A DNA stretch of 64,000 nt from Chamaelirium japonicum (GCA_947650365.1 CANTAL010000022.1:763554-827553); one strand, 5' to 3'. Shown: positions 1-12,377, counted from the first letter of the stretch. Notes: generated from the sequence alone by a model not told the origin. Numbers and translations are program-made.

Positions 1-643
1 CGCCGGGCGGAGCCGGGGAGGCTAGGGGTTCCGGTCGGCGAGGCCCATGGGGGGTTGGATCTAGCCCCATTCCCTTTTTCCTGTAGATAGGGCTTATCCC
101 ATCGACCGACGGGTTTTGTGTTTGTTTTTTCGGCGGTGCGGCTCCCTCTTGGCTCGGATCGGCGGCAGCTGCTCTAGGCACGAGGGATTCTGGCCGGATT
201 GCAGAGGGATTGGTGGTCTGGACCAGGCCGAATTATGCCGTGGTGTTCCCGGCCCCTCCTCTGTTTCGGTGCGAGCTCCCGGTGGTTTCGAGGCGACGAC
301 AGCTGGTTCCCGAGGCTGATCGGAGCGGTGCGACTGTTTCTTCCTCACCGTCGACGCTGATGGTGGTGGTGGATCTGGCTGGTGATCCCCTCTTTTGTCT
401 TGATATGTGGTGTCTCCTCGCCGGTGTCTGACGTTTGGTGTGCACGCCATAGCGGCGATGTGGTTGACCTGCTGTTGTGCAGTTGTTTCTCGGTCTATTG
501 GTGTTCTTGGTGGTTTCCCAATGGGTTGCCTTTCTTACCGCTGCTGTGTGGTGGTGTAAGCTTGCACCGGACTGTGGTGCCTCCTTGAGGTCCAGTGACC
601 TCTCCTTTGAAATATCAAAAATAAAAATAAAAATAAAAATAAA
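1..643 (+). repeat. A-tailed retroposon family, copy 1 (cut by window edge)
   Basis: This GC-rich, gene-less block ends in a run of AAAAT repeats (about 617-643). It resembles two other blocks here (52745-54275 and 60304-61674). Shared landmarks are a stretch reading roughly 'cctgta.ataggg' near the front, a 'gtgtttg/gtgttcgtc' stretch, and a tail of the form 'gtggtgcctcc..gaggtcc..tgacc' before the A-rich end. The A-rich end and dispersed copies suggest a non-autonomous non-LTR retroposon. No protein domain was recognised, and the overlapping reading frames in it look incidental. Its 5' end lies outside the window. Confidence 0.45.
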
Positions 644-898
644 AATAGCAGCCCCACTTGCAGTTGCAATAGGACACGTCACAACAAGATAACTCTTTCT
701 TTTAAAAGCTTCAAACCATTTGCAGCATAAAATGGTTCATAGCATCATCTGTCACTCTTCCTTGATCAAACTGCACCCATTATGTCATTTGTGCTTCTAC
801 AGTAGGAGAATCTTTTAACAGAGAGGAGGAGGAAAAGAAGAGAACATAACCCAGAATACAGTTAGTTATATACTTTACAAACCTACACATCCTCCTCT

Positions 899-922
899 AG
901 AGAGAGAGAGAGAGAGAGAGAG
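899..922. repeat. (GA)n microsatellite next to the miR169-like site
   Basis: About 12 GA dinucleotides, read as CT on the NF-YA transcript. The tract abuts the miR169-like site at 920-940 and would lie in the NF-YA 3'UTR. Confidence 0.8.
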
Positions 923-940
923 CCAAGAATGAATTGCCTT
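920..940 (-). promoter_or_regulatory. miR169-like target site in the NF-YA 3'UTR
   Basis: The plus strand reads GAGCCAAGAATGAATTGCCT, so the NF-YA transcript carries its complement. Compared with plant miR169 (CAGCCAAGGATGACTTGCC), positions 2-8 pair, one G:U wobble and one internal mismatch follow, and TTGCC pairs again. The site lies about 180 nt downstream of the NF-YA stop. That is the usual place for miR169 control of this family. The identification rests on the visible match plus known NF-YA biology; cleavage is inferred. Confidence 0.8.
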
Positions 941-1091
941 TCAAAGAAAAGATTGCAAGTGAGTTCCCCTTTCTAGAGGAGTGGCCGCATGCCTCCCTAT
1001 TCTGAGCCCACCTTTTTCTGAATCAGCGACTCATGCGAGCACGATCTCTAAACTAGAAGCACGATGCTGGAAACACACTGGCATGCTCATT

Positions 1092-1116
1092 GGGGGGGGG
1101 GGGGGGGGGGGGGGGG
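1092..1116. repeat. G25 homopolymer just after the NF-YA stop codon
   Basis: An uninterrupted run of 25 G, read as C25 in the mRNA, starts a few nucleotides after the NF-YA stop. Its exact length is doubtful because such tracts are hard to sequence. Confidence 0.85.
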
Positions 1117-1120
1117 TTGA

Positions 1121-4100
1121 TCATTTGATGGCGACGGCCCTGTTCGGGGCCCGATCCACCAGGATACCGCCTCGCTGCTGTCCGGAGCAGTCCCCATCCT
1201 CCACCCTCTCGAAGGCTGACAACTGGAAGCCAGGGTGCTCCTTGCAGGCCTTGTTGCTGGTCGTATGTGAGTTACGTGCGCCTTTCATCCCCGGCCTTCC
1301 AACCGCAAGCATAGTGCTGGCCGAATCGCGGTCACCTGAACAGTCTGAGGGCAGTGCGTCGGAGCTGCAGGGACTTTCTGACTTTGTTAGATGGGGAGCA
1401 CCTGGATTCACCGGCTTCTCAGGGTTAGGGTTAGCAGCATTAGCATCGGTGCTCTTTGTATTGAGAAAGCGACCACCGCAACCCCTTGCTCTCCTCATCG
1501 CATGTTGGTGACGAGATTCGTGAAGATATGGCTGCAGAAAGTAACATCATCAACGAACCCATATTATTGAAGCATAACAATGGATGTCATATCGCTTGAT
1601 GGACCGTGCAATTTCTAATACTCTCACTAGTTTCTCTATTACACTCAATAGGGCCGAAACAACCATGATCATTGATCACTTTGATACATTAACTGAAGTA
1701 AACTAGCCAAAGTTTTAAGTTGAATCTATTTATAAGACAACTCAGCTGGCTTCAGATCAAGATAAACATGAAATCACTGAAAATAATGACTAACACGTGC
1801 AAGCTCTCTGATTTGATGCATGGATCATTACTTTGGGAAGTGACGAAACAGACCGAATAGTAAAGATCGATACGAGGGTAACACTAGGAGGGATAAATTA
1901 ATACCCAGTAAATTTTAGGAAGGACAAGGGTGATGCCAGTCTAGGGTGAGCTGAGAGAAAACTGAAGTTGGTTTAGACCAGTGCAAGACCAATTAGGACA
2001 TGGGTAAATAGGTGCTAAATGAAGGTTGAAGGAACTGAAAAAGGAGAGGAAATGCACAAAAGACTCGGCTGGAGATAGTGAAAAAGAAATTGAAGAAACC
2101 TAGCATAATCCATGCAGCAAACCCTAACTGATGGGAAGATTGTTGTTTCTGTTAATGCATACATCCATACTTTTGTGGGCAGTACCAAGTGCCGGCCCAG
2201 CCTGGATCCAAACCAACTATTACATCTAAACACGAGGAAGGGCGTTCAGAAGTAAACATGAAAGCTAAGATATATGTACATTACAGAACTACACAAAACC
2301 CATGTGAACAGTAATATAATCCAGCAGTCCAATCAGACAAGTTAAAACTCAGAACTAAAGGCAAACTTTTCGACCTCTTCTAGACCGATGAACTCCGCAA
2401 GGTTTTTGTGACTTTTCGTACTCACAACCTCAGTCATTCCCCTCCCCTTGGAGGCTTGCTTTGAGAACAAATTCTACCGGTTCTTTATCATGATTGGTAT
2501 TCAACCAGCCTCCTCATCCTCCTCCTCGGTCTTCTCCAGCTCACCACTCCTCCTCATGCCTTGACAACACTACATCATCGCTGCAGCTGATTCACGTGAG
2601 CCGTGGTTCCCCAAGTAAGCGGTTGATCCCGGACCAGTCCGGAGGTAAGGATCTCAACCCCCGCGATTTTTCTTTGAGTCCATTATTGCCCATAATGTGA
2701 CTTGCCAAGTTGGATCTGCTATGGAGATTCAAAATTTGAATCCCACTTTTAATGATGGTAGCGAGTTTATAGCGCAGCAATACCCGATTCCCTGGAGCAG
2801 AAATGTTGGAGAGGAATTGGTTGTTTTCTAAGGAGAGAGAGCCGATCTCCTGAGAGATATCAGCCTTGACCCCATTGATGTAGGGATCTGGTACATGCAG
2901 CTAGGCAGCTCTAACGGGACTTTACCACCCAAACCTCTTCCTTACTCGTGGTTAATCATGTTGTGTCTGACCAAGATTCTGAATCCAGAGAGGAGCCCAG
3001 GAGGGAGGCAGGCCAGACTCCCAAGTTTTTGTTGGTGCTGGTCCCGTGAAGACCAACCCATATTCAGTTGGGCTTAGCCTGATTATAAAACCAACACCTA
3101 TTTAGTATCTAAAACTCTTTTGATAAAAAAAACCCACAATTATGATTAAAGGCAACCTGACAGCTCTTAAATGACCTAAAAGGTCTGTCTGGACCTACAA
3201 TCGTCAAACGGAATTGGAATTTAATTCCGTTTGTGATCTTGAACTCATGCCATTGAGCCTAACCTGGTTAGGCTAAGGTACATAGGATGTTAACCTAAAT
3301 TTTAAATTTTAGGACTGACAGTTGAAGTGAAATTACTTTTATACCCCTATATAGTATTTAGACCAAACTCCATCAATCAAACTCGGAATTCGATTCCACA
3401 AACTTTTGGCGTCGATCTTGACCTATAAGAAAGTTAACTTATAAATTTACCATTGTACCCAGCCATTTTTTAATAATTACCTTTACGTCCCTAGGTATTA
3501 TTTGAACCATAACTTGACCAATCAAATTTGGAATCGAGTTCCGATTGGGGCTATGGACTCGTAACACTCCCGCCTACAACCCTATGATAAAACATGAAGG
3601 AAGATGAGTAGATAACTCTTAGCCATATAAGTTTAACATATATTTTTCTATGATAATGATATTCAGGAATTTGTTGCAAACCACGGGACTCACACCCTTT
3701 CTTAAATCACCACTTGAACTCAAGTTGGGGATTCGGTCCAAGATTTCCAGTTAATTATATGTTATTAGAATTACGATTATTTCAACATAAATGTTGGCAT
3801 ATGATATGGAAACCTTGACCATTTGTGGGGGTGTAGCTTGCCCGACTAAGGCTGAAATGACTTTGGGTGTGGAGTTTGCTCGGCTAAGTAGCCGAAATAC
3901 CTCCGGATTTGGGGCTTGCCTAGATGCGGCCTGAAAAAAATCCTAGATGTGGAGCTTGCCTGGTAAATGATCTTATGTGTGGATTTTGCCCGGCTAAGAC
4001 TGGAATGACTATAGGTGTGGAGCTTGCCTGGCTAAAGTCGACACGATTCTGGGTTTGATACTTTGTCCCGGACAAGGTCTAAAAGAGTTACATCATGTCA

Positions 4101-7100
4101 ATTGTTCCATATGTGCAAGTTAATTAATGTTAGAAATGTTGTTTCTATAACATAATAATAATTCGAAAATATTGTGTATCATGGACCTACTGGGCCAATG
4201 AAAATATGTCAAAGCTCACACCCCTACAGATGAACATGTTATAGATCTTGGTGGAAGGTCGTTGCGGCTCAGAGTATTTGCGATCTTGCTCCGAGCTTCA
4301 TTTGCTACCGAGGCGGGGAGGACGCTCCGACGTGCTGTGAGCGAGGAACCAAGAGAAAAGCTTAAGCAAAGGAAGGAGTAGGGCGTAAAGACGCGTCGAG
4401 GGACTTCTGGGCTCTCTTGCAATCCGTCTTGCCTATCCGTGGATAGTATAGTGAAGGGAAGGCCATTGGTCTCCCACTCGACTTGCCGGGGATGGTTTTT
4501 TCTGCAAGGGTTTCCACCTAAAATCTCTGTGTACTTTCTATTACCGCATCGAGTAGGACCTTATATGCATCCACTTGTTAGGACTACGAAGAGAGATGAA
4601 AGGTTGAGAGATTGCTTTATTGAATATTCATTGATGATGATTGCTATGTTTATTTTGTGTTCTTTCCATGCATTCGTGATCTATCTTGTTTGATACTGTT
4701 CCTCTAATTTCAATAGAGGAAGTTTTAGCCATCCATCCCTTCTTAGGGTTTGTGTACATTAGCACACCTCATACCCTCGCTAGGGATACACACCCACAAT
4801 TGGAGTAGAGGGATATCATTCGAAAAAAGTAAGACCCAGTCTACGAGCCCTACTTAGAAGCAGAGAATGGTAGGAGGAACCTTGAAGAGGAATTCAAGAA
4901 AAATTTTATAAGTATTTTTATTTTGTTGGAAAAGCGATGTAATGAACCTTTTGGTATTAATAAAATGGCTCTCATTTCATATTATAGAAATATGGAAAGT
5001 GTGGTACTAAGTTGTTCGTTCTAACACCCCAATATTATATGGTTTGAATAAACCTTAAAATATCGGGGCGTTACAGAGGCTAATGGGTTTGAGCTATTAT
5101 ATAATGGTGGATCTGGCCAGTAACTTTTGTCAACCAAATTTCATGTTTTCTTCTCTCTAGTTTGGTGCAAAGTTTTGCAACAACTTACTTCCTGGGATGC
5201 CACAAAACTCCTTGGAGAGATGACTATAAAACAGTAAGGTGCGGCTCAGCTCCTTAGTCCTTACTAAAAGTGTGATGCTTCTAAAAATCATCCCTTCTCT
5301 GTATAGCATTTTAAGTATTGCTTATTTCTTGATTTCAGCTAATTCTCCTAGATCTTAACCTAAACTACTTATTGGGATAATCAATAAGCCTAGATCTACA
5401 AGAAGCCTCCTCTAATCCTTTATATAATCCAGAATTTCTGCTATAAATTTTATTTCAACAAACCCATATTTTGATGTTTTACCCCACAAATCTTAGAAGC
5501 CCATTTTAGAACACAAATATGGGTACTACAACTCAACATATATACATAGTGCTAAATTTATAGTTTATAAGTCAAATTACGAAATCAAAAAATGTATAAT
5601 TCTTGGTTAGTATATGTTCTAATTATGCACCTAAATTCCTGAGCCTTACAATAGAGAGAACAGCATAGGACATCAATAATCATGTCAAGTAAAAATAAAA
5701 TCTTATAGTTGCACAGTATGACTAAAAAAAAAAGCACTTGAAATGAACAGTCTTAGCTTCTAATAAAACCAGAATTTTAATAGGATATCCTCCAAGGCAC
5801 ATAATCTTGAGGAAATGCATGTAATAAATAAAACTTGAATTTCTTCAAAGGGGAGGAATAACGAAAATAGGAAGTTTAGCTATTCTAACTGCTTTACTCA
5901 ATGACATGTCGTCAAAAACATAGAATCTTGAGGTTAGAAAATGCCTATGTTCTATTACTCAAATCCATATATGAAGGTATCAACACATGATTCTTAGAAA
6001 AAAAATATTGAAGTATCATGGTGAAACAACAAGTCATTTATATTCAATTCTTTTTTATAAGAATAATGTGTTGATACATTCATATAATCATATCTGAATT
6101 TGAGTAATAGATACGTAGTCATTTTCTAACCTCAAGATTCTATTTTTTGACGACCAGTAGTTTGGTAAAGCAGTTAGAATAGCTAAACTTCCTATTTTCG
6201 TTATTCCTCCCATTTATTTCCTGCATCCCCTCAAGAATCTGTGTCATGGAGGATGTTCTATCAAAATTCTAGTTTTATTAGAAGCTAAGATTATTTTTTT
6301 CAAGCGTTTTTCTTTTGTTTCTAGCCATACAGTCCAACGATAAGATTTTACTTGACATGATTAATGATGTACTATAAATCCAACAGTAAATTACATGGAC
6401 TTATGTTGCACATGGGAGATATTCTATGCAGGTAACTAAAAAAATTTATAAAAGAAAGTGAATTGAGTTTATATGAATCTACCTTTCTAGCTTTAATAAG
6501 TTTCCTTTCAAGCTCAAGTTTGGCACGCGACTGCCTTCTCCTTAGAATCCCATGGTATTGTTTGGCATTTACATAAACAGGTTCCTCTGTCATTTCGAGA
6601 CGCAAAGGCATGCGGATATGTGGCATTCCAGGTAAGTGAGGATGCACCTGCAACATATGCCACAGAGCGGTAAATTTAATTTCTCACTATTCATAACATC
6701 AAAAGGGGATTATGGAAAGCTGTCCTTTAAGCCCTAGGTATGGGTTTTTTTGTCTTTCTGAGTTAAGACATCTAGATCTCAATAGTTTCTGCAAAGGTAG
6801 ATACAGAAAAAAGGCCTAAAAACATGCTCCCACGGGCCACGGCCGAGCATTACACCACAATCCAGGACCAAATTTTCATGAATATTCTAGGTGTATTTTG
6901 TACACACTAAAAATCTGAAAGCAATCTAAAAATACAGATATCAAGTCATGTCGAATATAAATTTCATCATGAAGGTCCAATGATCATATAACCAACATAC
7001 CGAAGCTAAACATATGGAAAGCAGGATTCATAATGAAAAAAGGAAACATTAATCAACTACCACTGAACAATGTTTTTTGAAGTTGACCAATGTGGCATAC

Positions 7101-8729
7101 ATCGAACTAAATGTAGCAGTGTTATCTAAGAAAAATTCAAGCAACTTACATACCAGAGCTTGAGTTCCATAAGCAGTCATTAGCCCAGTATAATAAGGGT
7201 CAGAGAATGCATATGCTGCACATGCCTGCAAATAGTGATAAGACGCACTGAGAATATCTTTAGCAGTAAACATAGCTGGTCTTGTTAAAGAGATGATTAA
7301 CATGCCATATATAACCCAAGAAAGATATACGCAAAAATATAACCAATGATTCATACTAACAGTGCATTAAATAAATTGGAAAAACAACAATTCCTACAAC
7401 TGATTGGCCAAGTTCCATCGGGATATGAGGTGCAAGGTATTCAGGCATCATAGGAGGCATGGAAGATGAGACAGATTGCAGTGGCTGGTGTTCCTTTCCA
7501 TAGCTTCCATCTGATCCTACAAATAAGGTCTTTGTGAGAAAAAGATGTATCCTACATGGGAACTACTATCCCTTTCTTAACCTTGTAGAGTGTAAATCAG
7601 TTGGAACATAAAAGATAGAATACATGTTACAATTGATCCATGTATAAACATACTCATCTACCCTAACAACTGTACAATACTATAACAACGTAGAAAATGG
7701 AAGCCAACACTAATTATAGTGGATTCTAAAAGTAGGTGATGTTTCACTCTCTTATGCAACTCCGTGTGCTTCACAATTACATCTGCATGACATGGTCATA
7801 GTGTATAATGATTATTTTAGTACTATAAATATATTGTCAATCATGTTGGTTTATTGTTCACTAGACAATCACCACCATGACAATAAAGACTGAAGTCAGA
7901 CTTCATTAAAAACACTGAAGATGTTTAGGTGATGAAAGCTTTTAAAATGCAAAGCATAACTAAGAATACCAGCTAAACTTGTTTGTCAATTAATATACAG
8001 AGAACGGGAGAACAGCAAAACACCGCTTTGTTAAAACAGAATAAATGTCAATTGTTGATATCCACTTAGCCAGTGATGATTCTAAGGAAATATTTCGAAT
8101 ATTAAAGTTACCAAAGTGAATGTGTATGCCACAATTTGCACAACCATGCACAAAATCATGTGACAGTTAAAGTCGATGCATCCCACCAATTTCTTGGTGA
8201 ACAAGAAAGTTCAAAGCAGCAGCACATGTAAAGGACGACTGTACATAACTTAGAGAACTCTGATATTTTCCTTTTTTATTCTATATTGGCTCAGGAAAAG
8301 TAGAAACGAGTTCCCTAGTGACCATATATATGATCGTTATAAATAAATAGAATGCTCAGTATATAAAATTTCAATTAAACTAAACAGAGTAATATAATAG
8401 GATAGTCCATCAATGAAAGAAGTTAAGAACATGCATAGCAAACAGGTTGAGAGTAAATTACCTGTTTGTGTCCCCAAATCCTGAATCTCTTTACAACCTT
8501 CATCGGTATCATCAACACCGTCATGCAGTTGGGATTTCCCACTTTTCATCCCACCACCAACTACTGGGGGGTCTACACAGGGTGGTTTACTGGCATTCTT
8601 GGATAACACTCCTGGTGAGGTGGCACCAAACCCAGGACCGTGCCACCACGGTTGAGCACCAAATGTGGATGGAAGCGCACCTTGTGCATCCGGCCCTACT
8701 TTATTCCCACCACCGCATCCTGATTCCAT
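1121..8729 (-). CDS. NF-YA: NF-YA subunit of the CCAAT-binding NF-Y complex, 5 coding exons
   Basis: Sequence-specific subunit of the nuclear NF-Y trimer, which binds CCAAT boxes with NF-YB and NF-YC. Exons read on the minus strand: 8729-8462, 7516-7398, 7225-7154, 6647-6483 and 1531-1121. All junctions are GT-AG and keep frame, giving 344 aa. Exon 2 could instead end at 7401, which also keeps frame and removes one codon. Residues about 174-208 hold the NF-YB/NF-YC-binding helix ([19 protein letters not shown]). Residues 209-234 hold the DNA-binding half ([20 protein letters not shown]). Intron 4 (1532-6482, 4951 bp) splits exactly between them. The serine/glycine-rich N-terminus and the C-terminus ending in RAVAIK fit the family. 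The ATG at 8729 opens the family-like MESGCGGG. No lesion is seen in the exons. Regulation by miR169 is likely (site at 920-940). Confidence 0.93.
1532..3550 (-). other. Intron 4 of NF-YA, distal part without recognised gene
   Basis: Part of the 4951-bp intron. At about 2490-3080 the plus strand has short open stretches rich in Pro/Ser codons and a phrase ([20 protein letters not shown]) that could be a decayed transposon ORF1, but I cannot name it. The rest is AT-rich with no feature seen. Confidence 0.35.
3551..5075 (+). mobile_element. LTR-like block, probably a Ty3/gypsy solo LTR, in NF-YA intron 4
   Basis: The block opens with 'gtaacactcccgcc' and closes with 'atatcggggcgttaca'. This is the GTAACA...TGTTACA style of end seen in many plant gypsy LTRs. 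It contains a degenerate tandem repeat at 3825-4055. No internal coding region is attached, so a solo or partial LTR fits best. No convincing target duplication was found. It is an old fossil. Confidence 0.4.
3825..4055 (+). repeat. Degenerate tandem repeat, about 5 copies of 40-55 bp
   Basis: Repeats of the theme 'ggtgtggagcttgcccggctaag...gaaatgact' vary in length and sequence. They lie inside the LTR-like block at 3551-5075. Confidence 0.6.
5670..6370. repeat. 700-bp inverted repeat (foldback) beside NF-YA exon 4
   Basis: Left arm 5670-6002 and right arm about 6053-6370 are reverse complements with scattered mismatches and a loop of about 50 bp. One 46-bp stretch (about 5846-5891 against 6163-6208) looks perfect. 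Outer ends read 'catcaataatcatgtcaag' and its near complement. No protein is encoded. It could be a foldback MITE or an inverted duplication. If kept in the pre-mRNA it would form a long hairpin about 110 nt from the exon 4 donor site. Confidence 0.85.
6648..8461 (-). other. Introns 1-3 of NF-YA
   Basis: Intron 1 is 7517-8461, intron 2 is 7226-7397 and intron 3 is 6648-7153. They are AT-rich, and I see no repeats or genes in them. Confidence 0.8.
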
Positions 8730-8789
8730 GCCACGTAATCTTCCAATTCAAATTGCAGCTTCCCGACCCTACTATATAGACGAAGACAT
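8730..8789 (-). other. NF-YA: Probable 5'UTR part of the first coding exon of NF-YA
   Basis: Upstream of the start codon the minus strand has a pyrimidine-rich stretch followed by TGATCCTAG, a reasonable 3' splice site ending at 8790. Exon sequence would then start at 8789. A second possible AG lies about 20 nt further on. Inferred from sequence pattern only. Confidence 0.4.
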
Positions 8790-8879
8790 CTAGGATCAGC
8801 AAAACAAGCATAAATATACACTTTTTTTTCTTTTTCTTTTAACCGAGCAATGCAGAAATCACAAGATCATCAGGTAATT

Positions 8880-10970
8880 TGTGATAATGTGGAATTTAAC
8901 TTTCTATAAATTTAATACCTCAACAATTCTCAAGATGGATGATAAGTGAAGAAACTAATAACACATAAGAACACAAGATTTAAGTGGTCGCCTCATAAGC
9001 CTACTCCACCAGAGAGGGAGGGGGAAGAGTTTCATTCATGCGAGACTCCCAATCAGAGCCCCTCAATATAGAAGAATACAACCAGCCTAAATTAGCCAAT
9101 AATTAATCACACATCAGACAATTACAGAGGGTGAAAATATGAATCAATATATGGCCCATTAAAGCTCCCCACATTGGCTCCTCAGTTACATCAATCAAGA
9201 TCCCCATGATTCCTCCTCCTCCAACACTCCACCTCAAGTTGGGGCGAAGATATCAATCGAGCCCAGCTTGGATAAAACAGGTCGAAATTTGGCTAGAGGA
9301 AGATCCTTTGTACAAATATCTAACATTTGTTGATTGCTCTGAACATAGGGTGTACGTACAACTCCGGCTTGAACTTTTTCTCGAACGAAATGGCAATTGA
9401 CTTCTATATGCTTAGTTCTTTCATGAAAGACTGGATTCGAAGCAATGTGAATTGATGCTTGGTTGTCACAAATATGTCAGCTGGATAGAGGAAACAAACC
9501 CCAAATTGTTTAAGAGAGCGCGAAGCCAAAGTACTTCATTGGTCAAACCGTCAAAGATGTTATGACGCAATGTTCTGCCTTAGCACTTGAACGAGTAACA
9601 TTCTATTTCTTGCTTTTCCAAGTACCTAGATTCTCCCCCAACGAATGAGCAGTATCCAGTAGCAGATCGTCGATTAACTAGGCAACTATGCTATTAAGTC
9701 GGGACTAGTCGGCGACTAGTCCCTGGGCGGCATTTTGCCGACCGATTAATTTCGATTCCGTCATTGCTGGGCGGAATCCCGACTAGACCCGACTAGTCCC
9801 CGACTAACGACTGCCGACTAGTCCCCAGACAGTATTCTGCAAGCAATTTTTTTTTTTGAAATGAGTCTTTACAAGCAATTTTGTTTGGATTTTTTAACAT
9901 TAGCTCAAAGTCTTGAGTCGCAAGACTCACAACTATGGTTCTTCCCTGTAATCATCTGTTGAGCACCTGAGAATCTCAGATAAAAATATAGACAAATAAT
10001 TAGTTTATTTGTTGATATCCATATAACCCTATAATCAAAATTGGGATTGTTCACTGATTAAAAATCATCAAACAAATATTGTGATGAATTCTTAGTTTTG
10101 AGTCTTTTGACATGGGCATGAAGCCAATACAACTGTGTTATGTTAGACTGTTACTTATGTATTTATACCCATGCTGTGAAGTGTGAAGGTATGTATTGTT
10201 ATTAACCGACTAATATCATATACTTATCGACATTTATGCTAGTTCATATATCATATATGCTTAGGGAGCCGACTAGTCCCGAATTAGTCCTGACTAGTCC
10301 TAATCGGCCCTTGGCCGACTAGGGCCGACTACCGACTTTGACTGCATAGCTAGGCAACCTACCCAATTTGCATATGTATACCCAACGATGCATGTATGAC
10401 CCACGTTTATGCATCCAGATGCCTTATCCTGGAGATCCCTTTTAAGTATTGGAGAATTTACGCAACATCAGTTATATGGTTAGTTCAAGGAACATAATGT
10501 CTTACCAAACTGACATCATTGGTTATGCCAGGACGAGTGTTGTTGAGGAAAATTAGTCGCTCAACCAAACGTTGAAACTGCCCAATATTAGTAAAGGGTT
10601 TACCATCCAAATTATGTTTACAGATTACAACTATATGTAGGAGTTTCTGAAGTCTTGACTCCAAGCTTGTCTGTTTCTTGTAAAAGATCTAAGACAATTT
10701 TTTTACTTCAAGAAAATCCCTTCTTTTAATAAGCAAATTCTATGTCCATAAAATACTTAAACAATTCCAAGTCTTTGATAGCAAATCGAGTATGGAGTAA
10801 AGTCTTGAGTTTGGCGATGGAGTCTTTATAATCTCCAGTAATGATAATGTCATCAACATAAATTAGGACGTTTGTAGTTCTGAAATCTCTTTTTTTGTGG
10901 ATGAAATCACGGAAATATGATTTCCGCCCAAATTTTCCTCGTTCTTTTGTGGATGAAATCACAAAAAAAT
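8880..10970 (-). mobile_element. Ty1/copia remnant with 3' LTR, interrupted by a hAT element
   Basis: On the minus strand, 10962-10726 gives a copia reverse-transcriptase piece with the YVDD core (LIYVDDIIITG). About 9490-9230 gives the RNase H end ([18 protein letters not shown], then [13 protein letters not shown]). A purine tract is followed by an LTR starting TGTTGGAGGAGG at 9226 and ending near 8880. The element is a broken fossil with many breaks, and its 5' half is missing. The hAT element at 9686-10349 sits inside it. Confidence 0.75.
9686..10349. mobile_element. Non-autonomous hAT element with 8-bp target duplication
   Basis: The flanks carry the perfect 8-bp duplication CTAGGCAA (9678-9685 and 10350-10357). 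Ends are CTATGC...AAGTCGG and the inverse. The interior is rich in GACTAGTC/CCGACTAG motifs near both ends and AT-rich in the middle, with no transposase frame. The 8-bp duplication places it with hAT. Confidence 0.8.
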
Positions 10971-12377
10971 GATTTCTCGGGTGAATTGATTTCCTTGCCT
11001 AGCAAGGATATCGTATCCAAGCTAAACCTATAGAAATTGGGTTTCTCTTCTCATTGTGGAAACCTCGACATCCCAAGGCGAACTTCCCCCGAGACCTTCC
11101 ATAGCCTTTGTCCCCTCTAGTCATCATTCCTAAGACCTCTTAGTCCCCTCTGGCTATCATTCCGACGTGCAGGACCTCGTCAGAATTCTTCATCCCATAA
11201 AACGTTGTTGATTTGGGTTTTTTTATTTTTTTGAAAGTAAGGTAGTGATTTGGGGTTTTGGATTTGTATAGATCATCCACAATGATATATACATATGCGT
11301 TACTGATTTTGGTTTTGGAATTCCTGGGGGTTTCTGGTTTATTTTTTGTGTTTTATTTTAAAACTTTCGGGTTACAAAGTATCAGTTGGTAATAGTGGTT
11401 AACAACTCCCCCTTTCAGAGAAGACCATTTCACCTCTCTGGCAGGTAAAAAACAGCTCCCCTCTTCTTTCCCCCCTTGTGTTTGTCTCCTTCCTTCTCTT
11501 AGTTGTTTTGTTTGGGTACTCTTTTATGTTCAATGCAATAAAATCTTGATGCTGTTTTTGTTGGGTTTTGCAATACCCATGTGGAGTAGTGGGTTGGTCT
11601 TTATAGAGCTCTGATTCACCTCCAACCCTCTTGTAAATCCTTAAGGGTTCAATAGGATTTATGTGTTTGATTTCTTCCCTTAATTTCCCTATTAAAAAGA
11701 ACAGTAGAAATCTATTAGATTTCCACTATGTTTGCTTTATTTCCTTCATTTTCCCGCTAAACGAACAACGGAAATTAAGTGGCGTGGAAAGAATTTATGA
11801 AGATATTGTTTCCTTTATTTTATTTCCCTGGAAACCAAAAGAACGGATCATCCCAAACGGAATCCCTAGTTTTCCCAGCATAATTAAACACAAAAATGGC
11901 TTGATTCCATGGTATAAAGGTACTAAAGTTCAAGAACAAAGGAGAACATATTAAAGTAGAAAAAAATGAGTATCAAACCCAAAGAACGGGCGAATTAACT
12001 TCGGAAATCAAAATTCAAACGCGCACAGGAATCACGAGTGATTCGACAACCCAAAGAACAGGCGAATCAATATCAGTACAAAAAAACAACACTTCAGAAG
12101 TTGAAATCTTAACGCCAACAGAAATTAGGAGTAATTCAACCCAAGATAATTCAAACCAGCACATCTACCCAGCATAAGCACCCTCAGCTTCCACTCCGCA
12201 TCTAATCAAAACCAACACGATTGGCACCTAAAGATACATAATTACAGGCGAATCCAACAGCATCTTATAGAACCGATCAAACAAAAAAAAAAAAAAACAA
12301 GAACAAGTAGAACCCTAATCAATCATCCAGAACAAAAACAACACCCAAAGAAGAGGGGAAAGGGTTTGTGATCTCAC
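10971..12377. other. No gene recognised
   Basis: Pyrimidine-rich stretches at 11400-11520 and AT-rich DNA, with no protein domain. It is probably part of the NF-YA 5'UTR intron if the exon at 12378 is real. Confidence 0.4.

Noticed and set aside
6372-6656. Reading frame start MLQ and tail after KARK as part of the NF-YA protein
   Set aside because: MLQ is read from the intron 3 acceptor and the tail from intron 4; the exon is 6647-6483.
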